Source: Mya arenaria
Lineage: Eukaryota; Mollusca; Bivalvia; Myida; Myidae
Assembly (NCBI RefSeq): GCF_026914265.1
Contig: NC_069126.1
Coordinates: forward strand, 73,276,732 to 73,340,731
Direction: 5' to 3'
Length of the DNA: 64,000 nucleotides
This document shows, in pieces, positions 1-13,786 of this stretch. The notes under the pieces were generated by a model. It saw nothing but the letters and a program-made list of their open reading frames with translations, had not been told where the DNA came from and did not search any database. The first letter of the stretch is position 1, and every line of letters starts with the position of its first letter. Made by a program: the position numbers and the translations under genes.

Positions 1-1930
1 CAGTTTCGTAATCAAATTCTAGTTTTATCGTATCGCAGTTTGAACTGAAGCAATTCCGATGTGCAACAAATGAAAACAATTTCATTTCTAACGACTTAAC
101 ATTTCAGTGATAAGTTGACATCTACATGTTGAGTTTCGTAATCGAAATCCAGTTTCGTTTTGCGGTTAGGCGTTAGGCGTTAGACACATAGCGGTTTGGA
201 ACATCTTGAAATTTGTTAGACAGAGACAGACAATGTAAATCCAAATAAAATGAGAAAAGAAATGCAAATTATGATTTAACACTTTATAACAACGAATTAG
301 AAAATAAACGATAAACGAAAGTTTAATAGATTATAAATCATGCATACAACTGTAAACAAATTGCCAATTCCATTTTTGGACCGAATACCGCTCCATACAA
401 CTAATGTTTACACCTGTTACATCTGCAATTGTGAAAGGAGTCAACAAGATAATAACTGTTTCCGGTTAATTGAAATGTCTATTTTAGATATTTGAGTCTC
501 TTCTAACACTGACTTCTATTTTCACAAACTTCATGCATTTAAATGAAATTTAAAAAAGGTTGCATAAGTTTAAATAGAGATATATTTGGAAATAAACAAC
601 TTACAGTTTATTAGAAAAATGGTAATCCCGTTTTTCAAACGTTTTCTTGAATTTTGGGTGTTTGAACTGTTTGACGTTGCAATACGTAATACGAACTTCC
701 CGAAAATATCACGACAACTAAAAGATAAGTGGGGAGTTTTTTACCCCACCCATGCCTCAAAATGTGTCAACAACCTAGCGTGGTCTTCACTCTTTACCTG
801 GAAATCGACCTGTCTTCAAGAGAATCAGACTGGTCTCTGACGTGAGATGTCTGAATACCCATGTATCACGAAACAAACTCTAAAACTAAAACAAATGTTT
901 TATATCCAATGATTATCCGCAATTGTTTTGCTGACACGTTCGACCTTTCAAATGATAATTCAATAAATGGCGGCGTAGTAAATTGGTTATGTATTCATGC
1001 TCTGTTTAATATACACGTGCTTTCGTTATTTTTTAAAGATAGATGCATTAAATAAAAATTAATTTATTAATGTTTATAAAAATGTTTGTACTAAAAAGAG
1101 CGATTAATAAAAAATGAAAAATATCAGAAAACTTTTTCGCAACACACCGGAAATAGAAATTTGACAACTTTGTCATCAGCTATGATTTTGCTTGAGGGGC
1201 GTCCCACGGGAAGCGGCGTAAATAATGTTCTTTTCAAAAAACGGGGTAATTAAGAAAAATAAATAAAATACTAATACAACTCCGAATATAAGCATAAAAG
1301 AAACAGTTATTTTTAGTGTTTTGCCACTCGTGATAACATGTTGTTATTTTATGACACTCGTAAAGAAATACGATCTTACACTGAAATAAGCAAATATCAT
1401 CTCTATATATAGTTGTGTTCAGTATAATAAAAAAAGATATTGCCTGTCTACCAGTATTGCAGTACATATTGTCAACATTCAGGTAAATGCTGTTAAACTC
1501 GGTTTCGCCTCCGGTAACAGTATTTCCGTCATGTTGACAAGATTTACTGTCACACTGGCAGCCATGCGATATTTATATAAGGACAAATATGCGAGTTCTC
1601 ACTTTGAAAATAAGACAATCAGTTCTTGTATCAAAAATATATGTCTTACTATTAAATAAAAATTGCCGAAATTGAGATTTGATTGCATGGTTGTGCTGTT
1701 TTAAGTTATACCAGGCTTTGTTAAATTAGTATGCTTCATAATAACGTAAACAAGCAAATTGACAAAAAATTACATTTTTGTTAATGCTATGATTATACGC
1801 GCAATTTAAATTCATGATATCATCTTCAAGAAATGACGTTTTCTCGAATTTAACTCCACATATTCATGAATTCAACATCCTGATTGCATGATATCGTTAA
1901 GTTTAAATCGTGAAATCTTGAAACATTATA
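1..1930. other. AT-rich non-coding stretch, no gene seen
   Basis: I see no convincing coding sequence. The short open frames have no domain signature and read like random AT-rich DNA. The phrase AGTTTCGTAATC followed by a similar A/T-rich run occurs near base 1 and again near base 126, and GCGTTAG is repeated near 170-182, which suggests small local duplications. Confidence 0.5.
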
Positions 1931-2366
1931 ATATGTATGCAAAATGCTACAGAAACAAGCTCAGTAGCAAAAAGTTTAAACATAAACCCGGTTTAGTGGC
2001 ACTGGGCAAACGCCAAAGACATAGAACACAAAATCACAAACAAGAAACATAGAAGAACAGCACAAAACTCCACAAACAGCACAGTGCATACATACTTTAT
2101 ATAAAACATAGGTATGTTTATCAAGAATTGTTAGGTACTGCCTTAGAACGGTCAGTAAAATGTAAATTTACAGGGGGTTTAAACCAGTTTATGTGCACAA
2201 ACCTCACTCTTATCCCAACAATACTTAATAAAGATAAAACGCAAAAAGTAAATCTTATCAAAGTATGCATTAACTTGAGGAAACTTATCAATAAAACAAA
2301 TAATAATAGACGTATAGGTAAACCCCAAGTACTTCTATGATTAGAGATCCCAACTCTATCTGCAGA
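1931..2366 (+). repeat. Dispersed repeat R, copy 1 (full length)
   Basis: This roughly 435 bp sequence begins near ATGCAAAATGCTACAG and ends near CTCTATCTGCAG. It recurs at 29194-29544, at 40822-41292, and as a short inverted fragment at 36702-36772. It contains no long reading frame and no obvious terminal inverted repeats. It could be a SINE-like or other non-autonomous element. The empty site next to copy 3 supports mobility. Confidence 0.8.
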
Positions 2367-4780
2367 CGGAGGGAAACAATTCAGAGCACCTAATGCAAAA
2401 ACTTTTCAAAGATACGATGCAGTCATTGTTAGAAACTATAAACATCCCACACAGTCTGCCTTATAAAATAAAATGTTTAAAACTGTGTGATCATAGAGTT
2501 TCATAATAAAAAGCATCATTGTACTAAAACTGGGAACAAATAAGGAAAACATTATTAAAAATAAAAGCGACATGTATTCGCTAATCTTTCCTTCCAAATG
2601 ATTTGAAAATGTAAAATATTTGAAGAAAATGAAGTCACATGCCAAAACACTCCGAGTCAGCCAAACACTTATTCGCTAAAAACGGTTTAAAGATAGCATG
2701 AATTAGCAAAATCTTCATAAAAATCAAAGGACTGATAGCCTAGTTATGAAAGGATGCTATATTCAACCGTATATTTTGTTTCAGGTATTCATCTTCAAAA
2801 ACTAGATGGCAAGTGCTCTTCAAAATATTGCCTTTATATCCACGGTTTGAATAAAATCCAAGTAATTCATTAAGATTATTTACCCAACAAGGATCATCAA
2901 AACTTGAAATGTCATCACCGGTCTGTCGTAGTATTCCCATGCGATACAAAGTCCCCTACCGGCTCAGATAATCATATGAAATTTACTATGTTCAAATGTC
3001 AATGTCGGATTCCAAGCCCTCATATTTACACCATAGAACATGGCTTTGAATGTTGTCGCAATGAGGTTAAAAAGTGATCCAAGTTTTATTGAAATTATTT
3101 TATGGAAGGACATTTAAAACGGATATTTCAATGCTCAGTAAACAGTGACGTATGGTGGCCGTAGTGCCAACTAAGGACTCCAACATTTAAATACCGTTGG
3201 ATTTGAAAATGTTTTAGACGACATATCTCAGTGTCGGTGTACGACCATAACCAAATCAAAATAGATTTTATATTCAACGCGAGTCAAAAACAATTCACAC
3301 CAAATTGCCAATTTTATGATATTTCAACTATTAAAAAAAGCAGTTTGGTTGGTTTTATAATCGAATTCCAATATCTTAAATTATCAAGTAACATTAGTTT
3401 CATATTCACTTTCTACTTGGACAGACAGTAATGTTAATAAAAGTTCATTAATGCGGTTTTCTTTGTCATTTCTTTTCAAAAAAATTAATTTAAAGTGTGG
3501 TTCAAAAAATATTAATCATGTATATCCGGTCCGGATAAAAAATCCGACACTCGGGCGGCATGTAAAGTAGTCGGTAACTCGGGAAGCCTCGTTACTTGGC
3601 AACACAGGTGCCCTCGGGTAGGATTTTTCTATCGGAACCGAAAGCACATGACATATATTATTAGTTCGTACAACATCGAGACTCCGACGATAACACGTAG
3701 TTAAATTATGGAAGGCGACAATATGATCAAAGTCTAACGTCGTCCCGAGCAACCAGCAATGCAGCGTGCATTAAGATCGGGTAATTCTACGTTGTTAACT
3801 GATGTCATGACGCGTAGTAATTGTGGATCTCTATTCCTCTAAAAAATCGCGTTTTTGACGATTATTTGTTTTATTTTTTATTTTTTGAATACTTATTTAT
3901 TTCATTGCAGTTTATTTAAATGACTTACTGTACTTTTCATAAACCATGAAATAAAAGAAATAAGAAGTGGCGCGTTGTTGCGCGTGACTCACCCAGCATG
4001 GGAGTGCCAATTGGGTTTTTTTAACATGGCTTAATTCACCGGAAATGCCTATCCGGTTTGCAAGTAAAAAAGATGCCCCGTCGATTAAAAGAGAATTCTG
4101 TAAAACATCAAACGATTCTGCCTTTTATAAAGAATCCTCGATCCGCCATTGAGTTGAGAAATACGCCCAAATATATAAAAAAAATTATGCATACATATCA
4201 TCCAGGGCAGTCCCTGTCCCTGTCCAAAAGCCCATGTCTCATGTTTTTTTTGAGATTTTAAAGTTTGTGCAGAAACAGTATGTAAAGCAACGCCTACTCG
4301 CACCAACATTTCTGAAATTACGAAAACGAATCTATCAAAAAACTTCCCTGGCCTTAGGTAAATTCGGTATCGCGTGACTGCAATGAAGCACAATCGTGCA
4401 AGTTTCAGTTATGTCCAGTGACATACCAAATTGTGACCTGAATACCATTCTATAACCTCCTATAGAAAACAACAAAATCAATTGTATTTCAATGTTCTTA
4501 TTTTGAAAGTATAAGAGAAGCATTTTATAAACCGATTCACTACTATACTCATTATGCACAATTAACTTTAATAATGTTTTGCTAGTCTGGACTAAGGTTT
4601 TAACAGACAGATAGTATATGGAATACAAAAACAAGGTTTATACGTACAATAATGCATGATTGTCATCGATACTATCCGGTAAATGTGTGTCAACTTATTC
4701 GAATAATTTATTAATCTATTGTATTTCATTTATACACTGTACGTCTAGCATAAAGAGTACCGTTATTCAAATACAATGTT
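2367..4780. other. Non-coding stretch with a GC-richer patch at 3515-3840
   Basis: No gene is supported. The patch at 3515-3840 is richer in G and C than its surroundings and includes the near-palindrome ATCCGGTCCGGAT, so it may be an old mobile-element piece. I found no second copy in this window. The minus-strand open frame at 2740-2949 matches no family I recognise. Confidence 0.4.
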
Positions 4781-4788
4781 ACCGTACA

Positions 4789-7700
4789 CTAAGTCGTAAT
4801 TACACTAGCACTTATTTTACTTATTTCAAAACCATTATATATGTATGCTGATATCCTTCTTACAGTATTAACATTTTCGGACTGAAAAAGTTGTACAGTC
4901 TTATACATACTAGGCCTAAGTCTATAATATCGTTTTATATATGTATCTCTAATAGTATTATAAAGGTTACATTCCATCAAAAAATGGCATTCATTTACAT
5001 GTACATACATTACAGATCCTATTTTCTATTAGTACATTTGACCATCGTCCAGTTTCTATTAGTAAACGATTTGAAAACGTCTTAACCGTGACATAGCAAT
5101 ACTATATTTTTCTACATTAACAATGTCCAAGTATGCTTGGTATTCAAATACTGAAAGATCTATAAAACGTTGCTCTAGATGAATCATTTATCCGACTATT
5201 AAGGTTTTGAATAAAGTAATCTTTGACTCTTTGCTTAAACAAACTCATGATAAATACATTTATGTCACCAACATCTTGTGTTAACCATACCTCATTGAAC
5301 CCAAAAGTACACAGCATGTCTCTTACACTAGCGGCCCAGTTATTTTTTTTGGTCTAATATCAATGTCTCTTAGCATCATTTTATCCACATTGTTAATAAA
5401 GTTTATATCCGAGTACTCTATCACTTTAAACTAGTATTTAAGAAAAACTAGATAACGTAGCTGAAGAAAGTCTAATCTTCCCAGCTCGTTGTATACAAAA
5501 TCTATCTGCGTTGATGTCTTAACTTTCACTATTGATTTGCAAAATAAAGTATGTATGCGTTCTACACACGTCACAATGCATCTGTTAATTCCCAAACTTC
5601 ACACCCATAAAATAAGAAAGGCCTAACCAGCTTATCAAAAAGATCTGAAATAAATTCTACCGAGATATTAGTGAAATGAAATAAGTATCTCTTCAACTTG
5701 AAAATAGCTTTTTGAACTTTGCCAGCTAATGTAGTTCATGTATTTTGAAACGTAATCAATACCCAGATAACAGTATTTGTTAACAATTTCAATATTTCCA
5801 CCCTCATAACGAAAGTTCAAATCATTAGGCAGTCTACCGCCTTTTCTAAACACAACTATCTTGTTTTATCTCTATTAACAACTAATTTCCAGCGTTGACA
5901 GTATTGCTACATAATATCTAAATTTGATTGCATAACTTCTGTTGTAGTTGCCAAACTTACAATATCGTCTGCAAACATCAACAATAATATTTTAAGTGTG
6001 TTTACATTTATCAATATCATTCGCACCTTTTGTCATACGCTCTTCCTCTAAATCGTTTAGATACATTGCAAATAAAAATGGACTCAAACTTTCACCTTGC
6101 CTGACACCGAGTAAACATTCAAAGGCATCACCTGTTTTACCAAGTAATTTAACACGTGAGCTATCAGTATTATAAATTGACTTTATAATATTAAATAATT
6201 CACCTCTTAAACCTATTCTATATATATTTTGCCAAATATTCGCCTAACAATATAATCGAATGCCGTGGAATAATCCACAAACAAACAATATAGCTTGTCA
6301 TTATTATCTAAACAATGATTTATCAATGCGTTTAGAACAAAAGCATTGTCAACAGTGCCCATCTTTGCTTTAAAACCTGATTGAACTTCGACGTACAAAT
6401 AATAATTCTCAGCCCATTCTGTCAAGCGTGAATTAATATTTTTTGTGAACAGTTTTCCCATAACACTTAATAAGGTTACTCCTCTAAAATTGCACTTCCT
6501 TTCTTATGTATAGGCATTATATGGCCTTCTCTGCATGATTTAGGAAATAGCCTATTTCTAATATTTTGTTAGAAAGGTTTGTTAATACTAAAGTATATAT
6601 ATTGTTACCACAATACAACAATTCATTAATAATTCTATCAGGGCCTTTACTTTTCCCCAGATTCAATTCTGATATGCCTTTATCTATATCAACGATAGTA
6701 AATGGTATGTCTAGTTCTGCAAACATAGTTTTCATTTCACTCCCTAATAATTGGTTGTTAAAAAATAATACATCTTCATTAGCCTGAAAAAAATATACCG
6801 ACTACTCAGTAAATGTTTCTTATGGAATATTCTTTGGTGATTTATGTCAGTCTCTTTAAACACATTCCAATACAACTTAGCATTTTTAAAACGTGTCTTT
6901 AACAAATCCTGGGGTTTTATTCTACTTCTATTGTACTTAAAAGATCTTACATTTTTCTTATACACACTTCTTGCTTGTATTATACTTATTTTATTCTCTG
7001 CAATTTTTTACGCCTATTCATATTTAATTTGTTATAAAAGTATTTTCTCCTTTCAATGCATATATCTGAAAATAAGGCGTCACCACGTTTTGCATTTTTA
7101 TGCAAATCATGACAGTCAGAAAATGTTTAAGAATGTTTCTCAAATAATGTTTTTCAAACATTATCAATATGATATAACAATGTTGTCTCTATTATATAAT
7201 ACATAAGTCTATGTTACTATTTGAAGCAATATTATCACTATTTAGTTGTTGTACATGATTTTTAAAATCAATATTATCAATACTTTTCATATAGACATCA
7301 TTATGTTCTGTGTTACACTTATAATATACATTCATGTTTCACCTAGGCGCACAAATTTCATTCTGTTCACAATCTATATTATAATCGTTTTGGTTAACAT
7401 TATTTAACAATGAAAAATCTATTAGACAGTGATCAGATAAAATATTTGGTCCATGGTTAACAAAACACTGTAAAACATTAAATAAATGTTCGCTCACAAA
7501 ACAATAATCTACAACGCTTGACCCATTACTGCCAACATACGTTAAGTCACCACAATCACCGCATACCCGCCCGTTAGCTATTCTCATCCCGGACTGAAAT
7601 CAATCAACAGTCGTCGATTCGAATTCACATTTAAATCTTTATTATTTCTTGCCAAAAAACGATCTGCAATGTAAAATATTTAGATTTGATAATTCAACAT

Positions 7701-8650
7701 TCCTGTGCGTGAATTAAAATCACCAATAATCATAAACGTATTTTTTTATGGCGGTTGTTTGGACGCCCAATATGCTAGTCGTATGTTACGAGGATGTCAA
7801 ACTTGTATTTATTATTTAATTTTGACATTGAATAAATGTCCTTTTCACTCACTGTGGTTTATTATTCACGTCTCCCATTTAGTTGACCTTGTCATGGCCA
7901 GCCCCTCCTTATTCAGTAGCAATACATAAATATAATTTTATGCCGACATAAAATATTTTATGGATCTGCGTGTTGAACTGAATCACCCCTAGCTAATTCT
8001 GCGGGTTGAACCGTTTACATCTTAGGCGTGGCTTATCAGCGTTCCAATCAAAATATTTTGCTCAAAATTCGCAAGCACGTATCTCTGAAGAATTTTTCTA
8101 TAATGGCTGAAGCGGGAGGCTAGCGATAGGCCGATACACACCACGTGACCACTGGTCACGGCTTGGACCGCTGATAAGCCACGCACACACTTCCTGACCA
8201 CTGGTCACGGCGTGGAACGCTGATAAGCCACGCTTCAGATGTAAACGGTTCAACCCGCAGGGTATGGGTGATTCAGTTCAACTTGCAGATCCATAAAATA
8301 TTTTATGTCGGCATACAATTATATTTATCCTCTCCCCCTGCGCTCTGAAAATCGGCGATATTGTCTAAAATATCGTCAAGAGTACTATTGTCTACAAGTG
8401 CATTTCTGCTGGTGATAGCCGGTATGATATAACATACACAAATCAGCAAATCAGTCATAAGATAAAAATGTTTTCCATCCAACTTAACCACAAAATAAGA
8501 ATTATATTGTTGCATAACAATCCACTAACTGTAAAATATAAATCATCACTCCCCAAGTCTCAGTTTAACATATAATATCATTCTTATCAAACATCAATCG
8601 TAGTATTAATCCCTGAATGTTTAATAAAGCAAATTTAACTGCGCTAATAA
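4789..8650 (-). pseudogene. LINE ORF2 remnant (endonuclease / reverse transcriptase)
   Basis: ORF2 supplies the endonuclease and reverse transcriptase of a non-LTR retrotransposon. In order on the minus strand I read LNIQGL and then NDIIC-TETWG (8640-8560), YFVVKLDGKHFYLMTDLL (8515-8440), GDFNSRTG (7725-7702), GSNGSSVVDYCFVSEHLF and SDHCLIDFSLL (7587-7400). The reverse transcriptase follows: LNLGKSKGPDRIINELL (6680-6620), VQSGFKAKMGTVDNAFVLNA and FVDYSTAFD (6400-6260), LLGVRQGESLSPFLFAMYLN (6110-6055), FADD (5975-5964) and YCYLGIDYV (5790-5750). The C-terminal part ends with ECHFLMECNLY (4990-4950), resembling the terminal Cys/His region of these proteins. Many stops and shifts separate the blocks, and 7760-8328 is foreign sequence inside the endonuclease. 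Confidence 0.85.
7926..8328. mobile_element. MITE with inverted repeats of about 115 bp, nested in the LINE
   Basis: The left arm (7926-8046) and right arm (8212-8328) are near-perfect reverse complements. Both contain TGCCGACATAAAATATTTTA, GGTTGAACCGTTTACATCT and CGTGGCTTATCAGCG in mirrored order. The centre holds an extra near-duplicate of part of the right arm (8149-8183 versus 8197-8233). There is no coding capacity. The insertion splits the LINE endonuclease between its DNIADFQSAG region and its GDFNSRTG motif, so it is younger than the LINE. About 150 bp beside it (7760-7925) is also not LINE-like and may belong to the same or another insertion. Confidence 0.85.
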
Positions 8651-8893
8651 CATTGTCTATGTATTCACCGGTAGTACTACAACCGGCCTAGGTATGAACC
8701 CCAATAGACGGTTCACTATTTGAAACCACGCTCTGATTGGTCGGCTGTGTCTTCTTTCGTGACGTGGTAGTCGCTGGTTTAGCGCTGTCTGATTTCGGTC
8801 TGTTCCGATTAGTTGATTACAAGGCACGTGATCGGGGTCGGCCACATGCACTTTGTTTATCAAAAATAGCAATGTTAATCGGGTTACCTTAAA

Positions 8894-9717
8894 TCAATGA
8901 CTGAGATAGTGTCTGCGAATATGTACGATTACTGATGCCACCAGTCGTCTGCGTAATAGCACATGTTCCGGAAAAGGCCTACTACTGGCCTGTTGCTGTG
9001 TAAGCGCTGGCTCGGTAGATCCCGTCGTGCTAAGGGGCACGTCCCCACTTGTCACAACTTTATCTCTGGATGTCGAACCCAAAACGCCGCTCACCGCTTG
9101 GAACGCCGACGGCTCTCATGTCGGTGCGGTTTCACTAGTAACATATGGCGTCGGGGTATTGGTTTCGCTAGTAGAGTATGCCAGTTTGGGAATTCATTTA
9201 TAATCGTTTGGTTATTTACCACGAGTTCGGCGGGATACTTTAGTTGCACTCTGTTGGCACGATTTCATTTGCATTCCTTAAACGTTGGCCATAATCTTTT
9301 TCTTGCATTTTGTTTATCTATTGGATAGTCCCTATCCACGGCGCATCTCGACCCAGCAAAATATTTTGCATTGCGCATGACCGCGTCCTCTTCAGTTTGT
9401 GAACGGAACGTCACTCTAACCGGACGAGCTTCACGCTGACCAGGGCGCTTTTGGATAACCCAACCTTTCTGCATGTTTTATATAAAACTCGTCAGGGTCT
9501 AAGAGACATAGAGAAATTCACTGACTAGATCGTAAATGTCTTTCCTCTGATCATCTTCCTGCCCATAAACAATAACATTACAGCGTTTCTCTCTTGCTTG
9601 TAGATATATGAGCTTATATGTTAAAGTTGTTATTTTATCGTCATGCTCTTCAATTTTGTGTTTCACCTGCCCAAGGCTGGCCTCTATCTGTATCACAGAG
9701 CTTTGAGCTTTTTCCAC
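8894..9717 (-). pseudogene. LINE ORF1 remnant (coiled coil plus RNA-binding region)
   Basis: The 9499-9717 segment is rich in heptad-like Q/E/K/L residues (IQIEASLGQVKHKIEEHDDK) and then reads CNVIVYGQED, a typical start of the RRM-like domain of L1-type ORF1 proteins. The 9265-9474 segment continues with basic residues and RVTFRS, as in the middle of that domain. The 8894-9094 segment is low-complexity and may be the C-terminal linker. Frame changes separate the pieces. ORF1 proteins coat the LINE RNA in the retrotransposition particle; this copy cannot make a full one. Confidence 0.7.
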
Positions 9718-10273
9718 TGTGTCGATTTTTGTTCATAGAACATTTAAGGTATTAGCCATGTAATAAAACTCGGCAAACATCGGGTAACATCGACATATAT
9801 CGCCACTCGCCGTAACAGATCGCGACGAACATCGGGCGTATTCGGCCTGTACCGGATGTTGCTATTTTTAGAAACAGAAGGTATTTCCCCGCTATTCATA
9901 GGTCATTAATGGAAGTTCTACGTTGCAGTATTTGGAAACTCTGTGATGCATTTCTCATGAATACACGTTTAAAATAAATAAACACTTAATGTGCACGCTG
10001 GCAGTTGATTACGATACATCTAACAACTTGAGTCATTACAGTAAAACATGGATTATAAGTGATTTATACGAGTAAGAGAAGATTTTCTGTCGAAAAAACG
10101 AACTGTCAACAATCAGCATGGAACTAGGATATTCAGATATTCGTATCAAAGGGCTATGAATGTAAGTATCCTTGAGCAGTTTTGTACGTTGATGTTTGTT
10201 TTTTAATTTATCTTTGGAATTCTTAAATCATTTTTGTTAGCTAAATGTTTAGACAGCGTGTTCATATTTTTAC

Positions 10274-10352
10274 ATGTACTGTACTCATGTACATGTTACA
10301 TATTTTATATGTACTTATGTATATGCTACATATTCTTATATGTACTTACGTA
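10274..10352. repeat. Short tandem repeat, unit about 32 bp
   Basis: The motif TATGTACTTATGTATATGCT and its variants recur about two and a half times in a row, with few mismatches. The block is built mostly of ATGTAC and ACATAT steps. Confidence 0.6.
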
Positions 10353-11013
10353 CATTATTTATTTATATGATATGAGTATGTAATCTTTAATTTGATTGTT
10401 ATATCTTAGAAAAATATTAGACTTATAATTGTGTTTAAAAATGATGTGTTTTGGTACGTGACCTATTTCTAACATACCATAATACATGTACATACCCGTT
10501 ATTTGTTTACAAAATGCATATTTTCAAAATTAACTTGTGAGAAAAAGTAGTACATGGTTTGGGGCTTGAAGCCACAACTGCTTGGACACTAGCGACATTC
10601 ATTTGCTTGGACTAGGTCTCATTAAAACCCCAGACTGTTGTGAATGATTATCAACCATACGCACAACAACTACATATTTGTACCTACCAACCCTTACTCT
10701 TGGCTAAAACGGATATTAGTGCAGAATGTATAATACTTGTGCATTTGTATTTTATGGTGGTAGTTTCTGTTGGTTGATAATATGAAGTCTAATTTCTTTC
10801 AGGCAGGAAAATGACTGAATATTACTAAGTCACCAACACTGGGTTATGAAGAATTCCAGCCTGCATTAAATACTATGTTGGATCCTTGAGACAGATTTGA
10901 CAGCCATGTCTATCCACAAGGCAGTCGCATCTGACAGAGATGATGTTAGTATTTCATATAAAACATGTATGACTTGGATTTTGTTTTTATAAACCCACTG
11001 TATTCAATAATCA

Positions 11014-11078
11014 AGTGGTGGTGGTGGTGGTTGTGGTTGTGGTGGTGGTGGTGGTGGTGGTAGTGATGATGATGATGG

Positions 11079-11120
<42 letters not shown>
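11014..11120. repeat. Compound (GGT)n/(GAT)n microsatellite
   Basis: A run of GGT/GTT triplets passes directly into a run of GAT triplets. An open frame through it would encode only poly-Val and poly-Met, so it is not a gene. Confidence 0.95.
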
Positions 11121-11121
<1 letters not shown>

Positions 11122-13786
11122 TTTTATTGATAAATTTAATACTTTTCTTTATTTATATATGTATGTATCAGCTTGTTTTTTTTTGTTTTTTTTTTCAGAA
11201 TAATGTCGAGAAATATTAAACTGTTTATATTTTATTGTGTATATGTATGGCAGTATAGTTATCTATACTAATTAGTTAGAAAGGCTTTAAAGTGCACCTT
11301 TTTTCCTTTACAGCACTAAGCATTCTGGATGGGTAAAGTACCTGAAGGGGCATGAAAACCATATCAGCATTGACTCAGCATTGAGTAGTTATCATCTGTG
11401 CTCTCTCACTACAAGTACAAACGCATGGGAACAGACCAAACTTCAAATGTTTAAGAGTGAAGAATTATTGTGAAAAAATCTAAATGTTAGAATACCAATG
11501 ACAAAATAAGACAGATAGACATCAAATTACCCACAGAGATTGTTTACATGTTATAATATTAAAAAGACATTAGTTGAGAATTTTCACTCTGACATTTTTG
11601 GAGGGGCTTTACCGCCCACTTAGTGTTCTTGTTTCTTTACATATTTTAGTTTAAAAGTACACTCATTGTTTTAAACTCTGTATTCTGAGTTAGTATTATA
11701 ATTAAATTCATTTAATTGAAAAAGTACATTTTATGAATAAGTCCATTTAAGCTTTATAAATTTTTACAAGAAAAAGATTGATTTTTAAGCATTTTATTAG
11801 CTATAAAAATGTATGGTTACATGACATTATGTATATTTTCTTCAAAACTGGACGGTAAACTCTCATAAATTGTCTTCTAAATTGTTCAATAGACATCATA
11901 TATAATATTTAAAATGATTTCAGCAACTTGCCTTATATTTAACTATTTTTCATGAATTTTGTAAAACTGCTATATTTTTTCAAACATCGAAATACTGCTC
12001 TGTTCCGAAGACTCACAAGATCAATCAAAATGATTTTTTTCCATGTGTATCAATAATTTGTTCGTTTGAACTTTAGTTTTCTGTTAACTGAAGTATTATT
12101 TTACCAGACACTGTTGTGTTTATTTCATTATCTCTGATAATGCGAAAAAAATCAAATATAGACAAAATATTTACTTGTCACTCTTTATAGCCCTTGGAGT
12201 TTGGGGGTGGGTGTAATGAAACATAAATAACTTTTTTAATTCACGGTAAAAAATCTTCAAGTTTTGGATAAAAGTCCCATAGTGTACCATGATTTTAACT
12301 ATTTGTCGGTTAAAGCTTTTATAAAAGTGTGTATTACGCGGCTAATACCTTAACTTACTGTCTGTACTCATGGTTCGGAAAGATTCCAGTTCGACACTAC
12401 CTATATCTGCACGTTTACGCTTCGGGTCCCTCTTGCCGTCGACGACTCGCCATTGTTCTCCTGCTCTTTCTCCCGCGTTTGAAAACAAATCCTGGCTCTC
12501 CTAGTCTTGTGTCAAATCTGATAGTATTTCACTGAATCCATTGCCGTAAATTCTATTTCACTTTCAATTAACTTGATTTAGATCCACTTATCAAATTAAA
12601 CAATCATTGAAAATCCATTTTTTTCACTACAGGTAAAATTTCCGATGCATACTGTCCGACAAATTTAATCCCCAAGTGTCCGATTGAATTCATCTCATAT
12701 GTTCGTATAAGATAAGGATTGACAGCATAACCATGTATAGTCAATATAAATTTGGATAAAATCATCTTTTATTTCAGATCAATGAATCGTTTTTTCAATA
12801 GTTGAACTGGACACAAGCAGGAGCCAGTTCTAGCTATTGAAACCATCGAACTGTCTATATAAGTGTGAACATTGTTTTATTTTTGAAATTTGTATCAAAT
12901 ACATTATAATATTCAATAATTATGTACGGCCAGTACAGATGAACTCAGCAAAGACCACTATACATTGTCATTTAGCACATCGTATTAACGAACATAAATA
13001 TATTGCAATAGTAAAAACTTTAGCAGGCAAAATATCCATTCTCCCTATACCTCATGTTAAATCCTAATTTTCCATCTGAATGAACTACTTTTGTATTGTC
13101 AAATAATACTAGTGGCCAACCACTTCTATAGCAGTTCCTGAAGAAGATCCACTTTGCCCGCGAAGCATTCTGGTGAAGCATCTGGCAGTGTCATATTTGT
13201 GCGTCTGCAAAAATAGATTTATAAACAAACATGTTTCTGCATCTTTATAACTTATTCACATATTAAATCAATTTCGTTAACAATTATGGCGTATTGCATT
13301 CGTATTAGTCGACAAAAAACAATGTATAGATATCAACTAGTACTGGTAACACCATCGTGTATTTGGCGTACAATTCGACTTGCAAAACACCGTAATTCTG
13401 ATGTTTGAAATAAAAATGCCCTAACCATCACACCCAACCACTCGAGTGCCCCATTCATTATACTCCATACTATTGACACTGTCTTTCAAAACCATAATTC
13501 AGAGCTTCTTATAAGTCCAAATGCAAACTATAATATTGCTTAACGAAAATATATGTAATCTTAACAAATTTGTCAGTGCAATCTATCATGAAATGTTCAT
13601 TTTGACAGCACTTTTGTGTAAAAATATTGCTTTTGATCATTCTCTCTTCCGTATAAATTTAGAATTCCTTTCCCATTTGAAGATTATGAATTGTTAAACA
13701 TATAATGTAATGTAAATGTATATACACACTTAAATACTTAAGTATGTCGGTAGTAATACGCCATTTACGAACTGAATACTGAATAA

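Larger units (their letters stand above)
4789..9760 (-). mobile_element. Decayed LINE (non-LTR retrotransposon) with ORF1, endonuclease, reverse transcriptase and C-terminal region
   Basis: Read on the minus strand, fragments of one LINE appear in the correct order. A coiled-coil ORF1 (9717 to about 8900) is followed by an apurinic-type endonuclease (about 8650-7339), a reverse transcriptase (about 6990-5650) and the C-terminal region (about 5650-4789). The endonuclease shows LNIQGL near its start and GDFNSRTG at 7702-7725. The reverse transcriptase shows FVDYSTAFD in the 6213-6461 segment and FADD at 5964-5975. Stops and frameshifts interrupt every domain, so the copy is dead. At least one MITE is inserted in it. 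The ends are approximate. The clade is uncertain: an L1-like ORF1 with an APE endonuclease fits several LINE groups. Confidence 0.85.
9761..13786. other. Non-coding stretch with simple repeats
   Basis: No gene is supported. It contains a short tandem repeat near 10.27-10.35 kb and a GGT/GAT microsatellite near 11.02-11.12 kb. A short minus-strand frame after a good acceptor (TTTTTGCAG at about 13200) is open for about 30 codons, but nothing links it to a gene. GC-richer DNA at 12330-12535 is unassigned. Confidence 0.4.

Noticed and set aside
3515..3840. GC-richer patch as a gene or promoter
   Set aside because: No domain, splice site or second copy was found in this window; it may be an unrecognised repeat.
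11015..11203. Open frame encoding poly-Val and poly-Met
   Set aside because: It is a triplet microsatellite with no coding signature.
13141..13200. Possible terminal exon of the second receptor gene on the minus strand
   Set aside because: The acceptor is good, but phase 1 gives only a few codons before a stop, and the longer open frame needs phase 0, unlike every other exon here.
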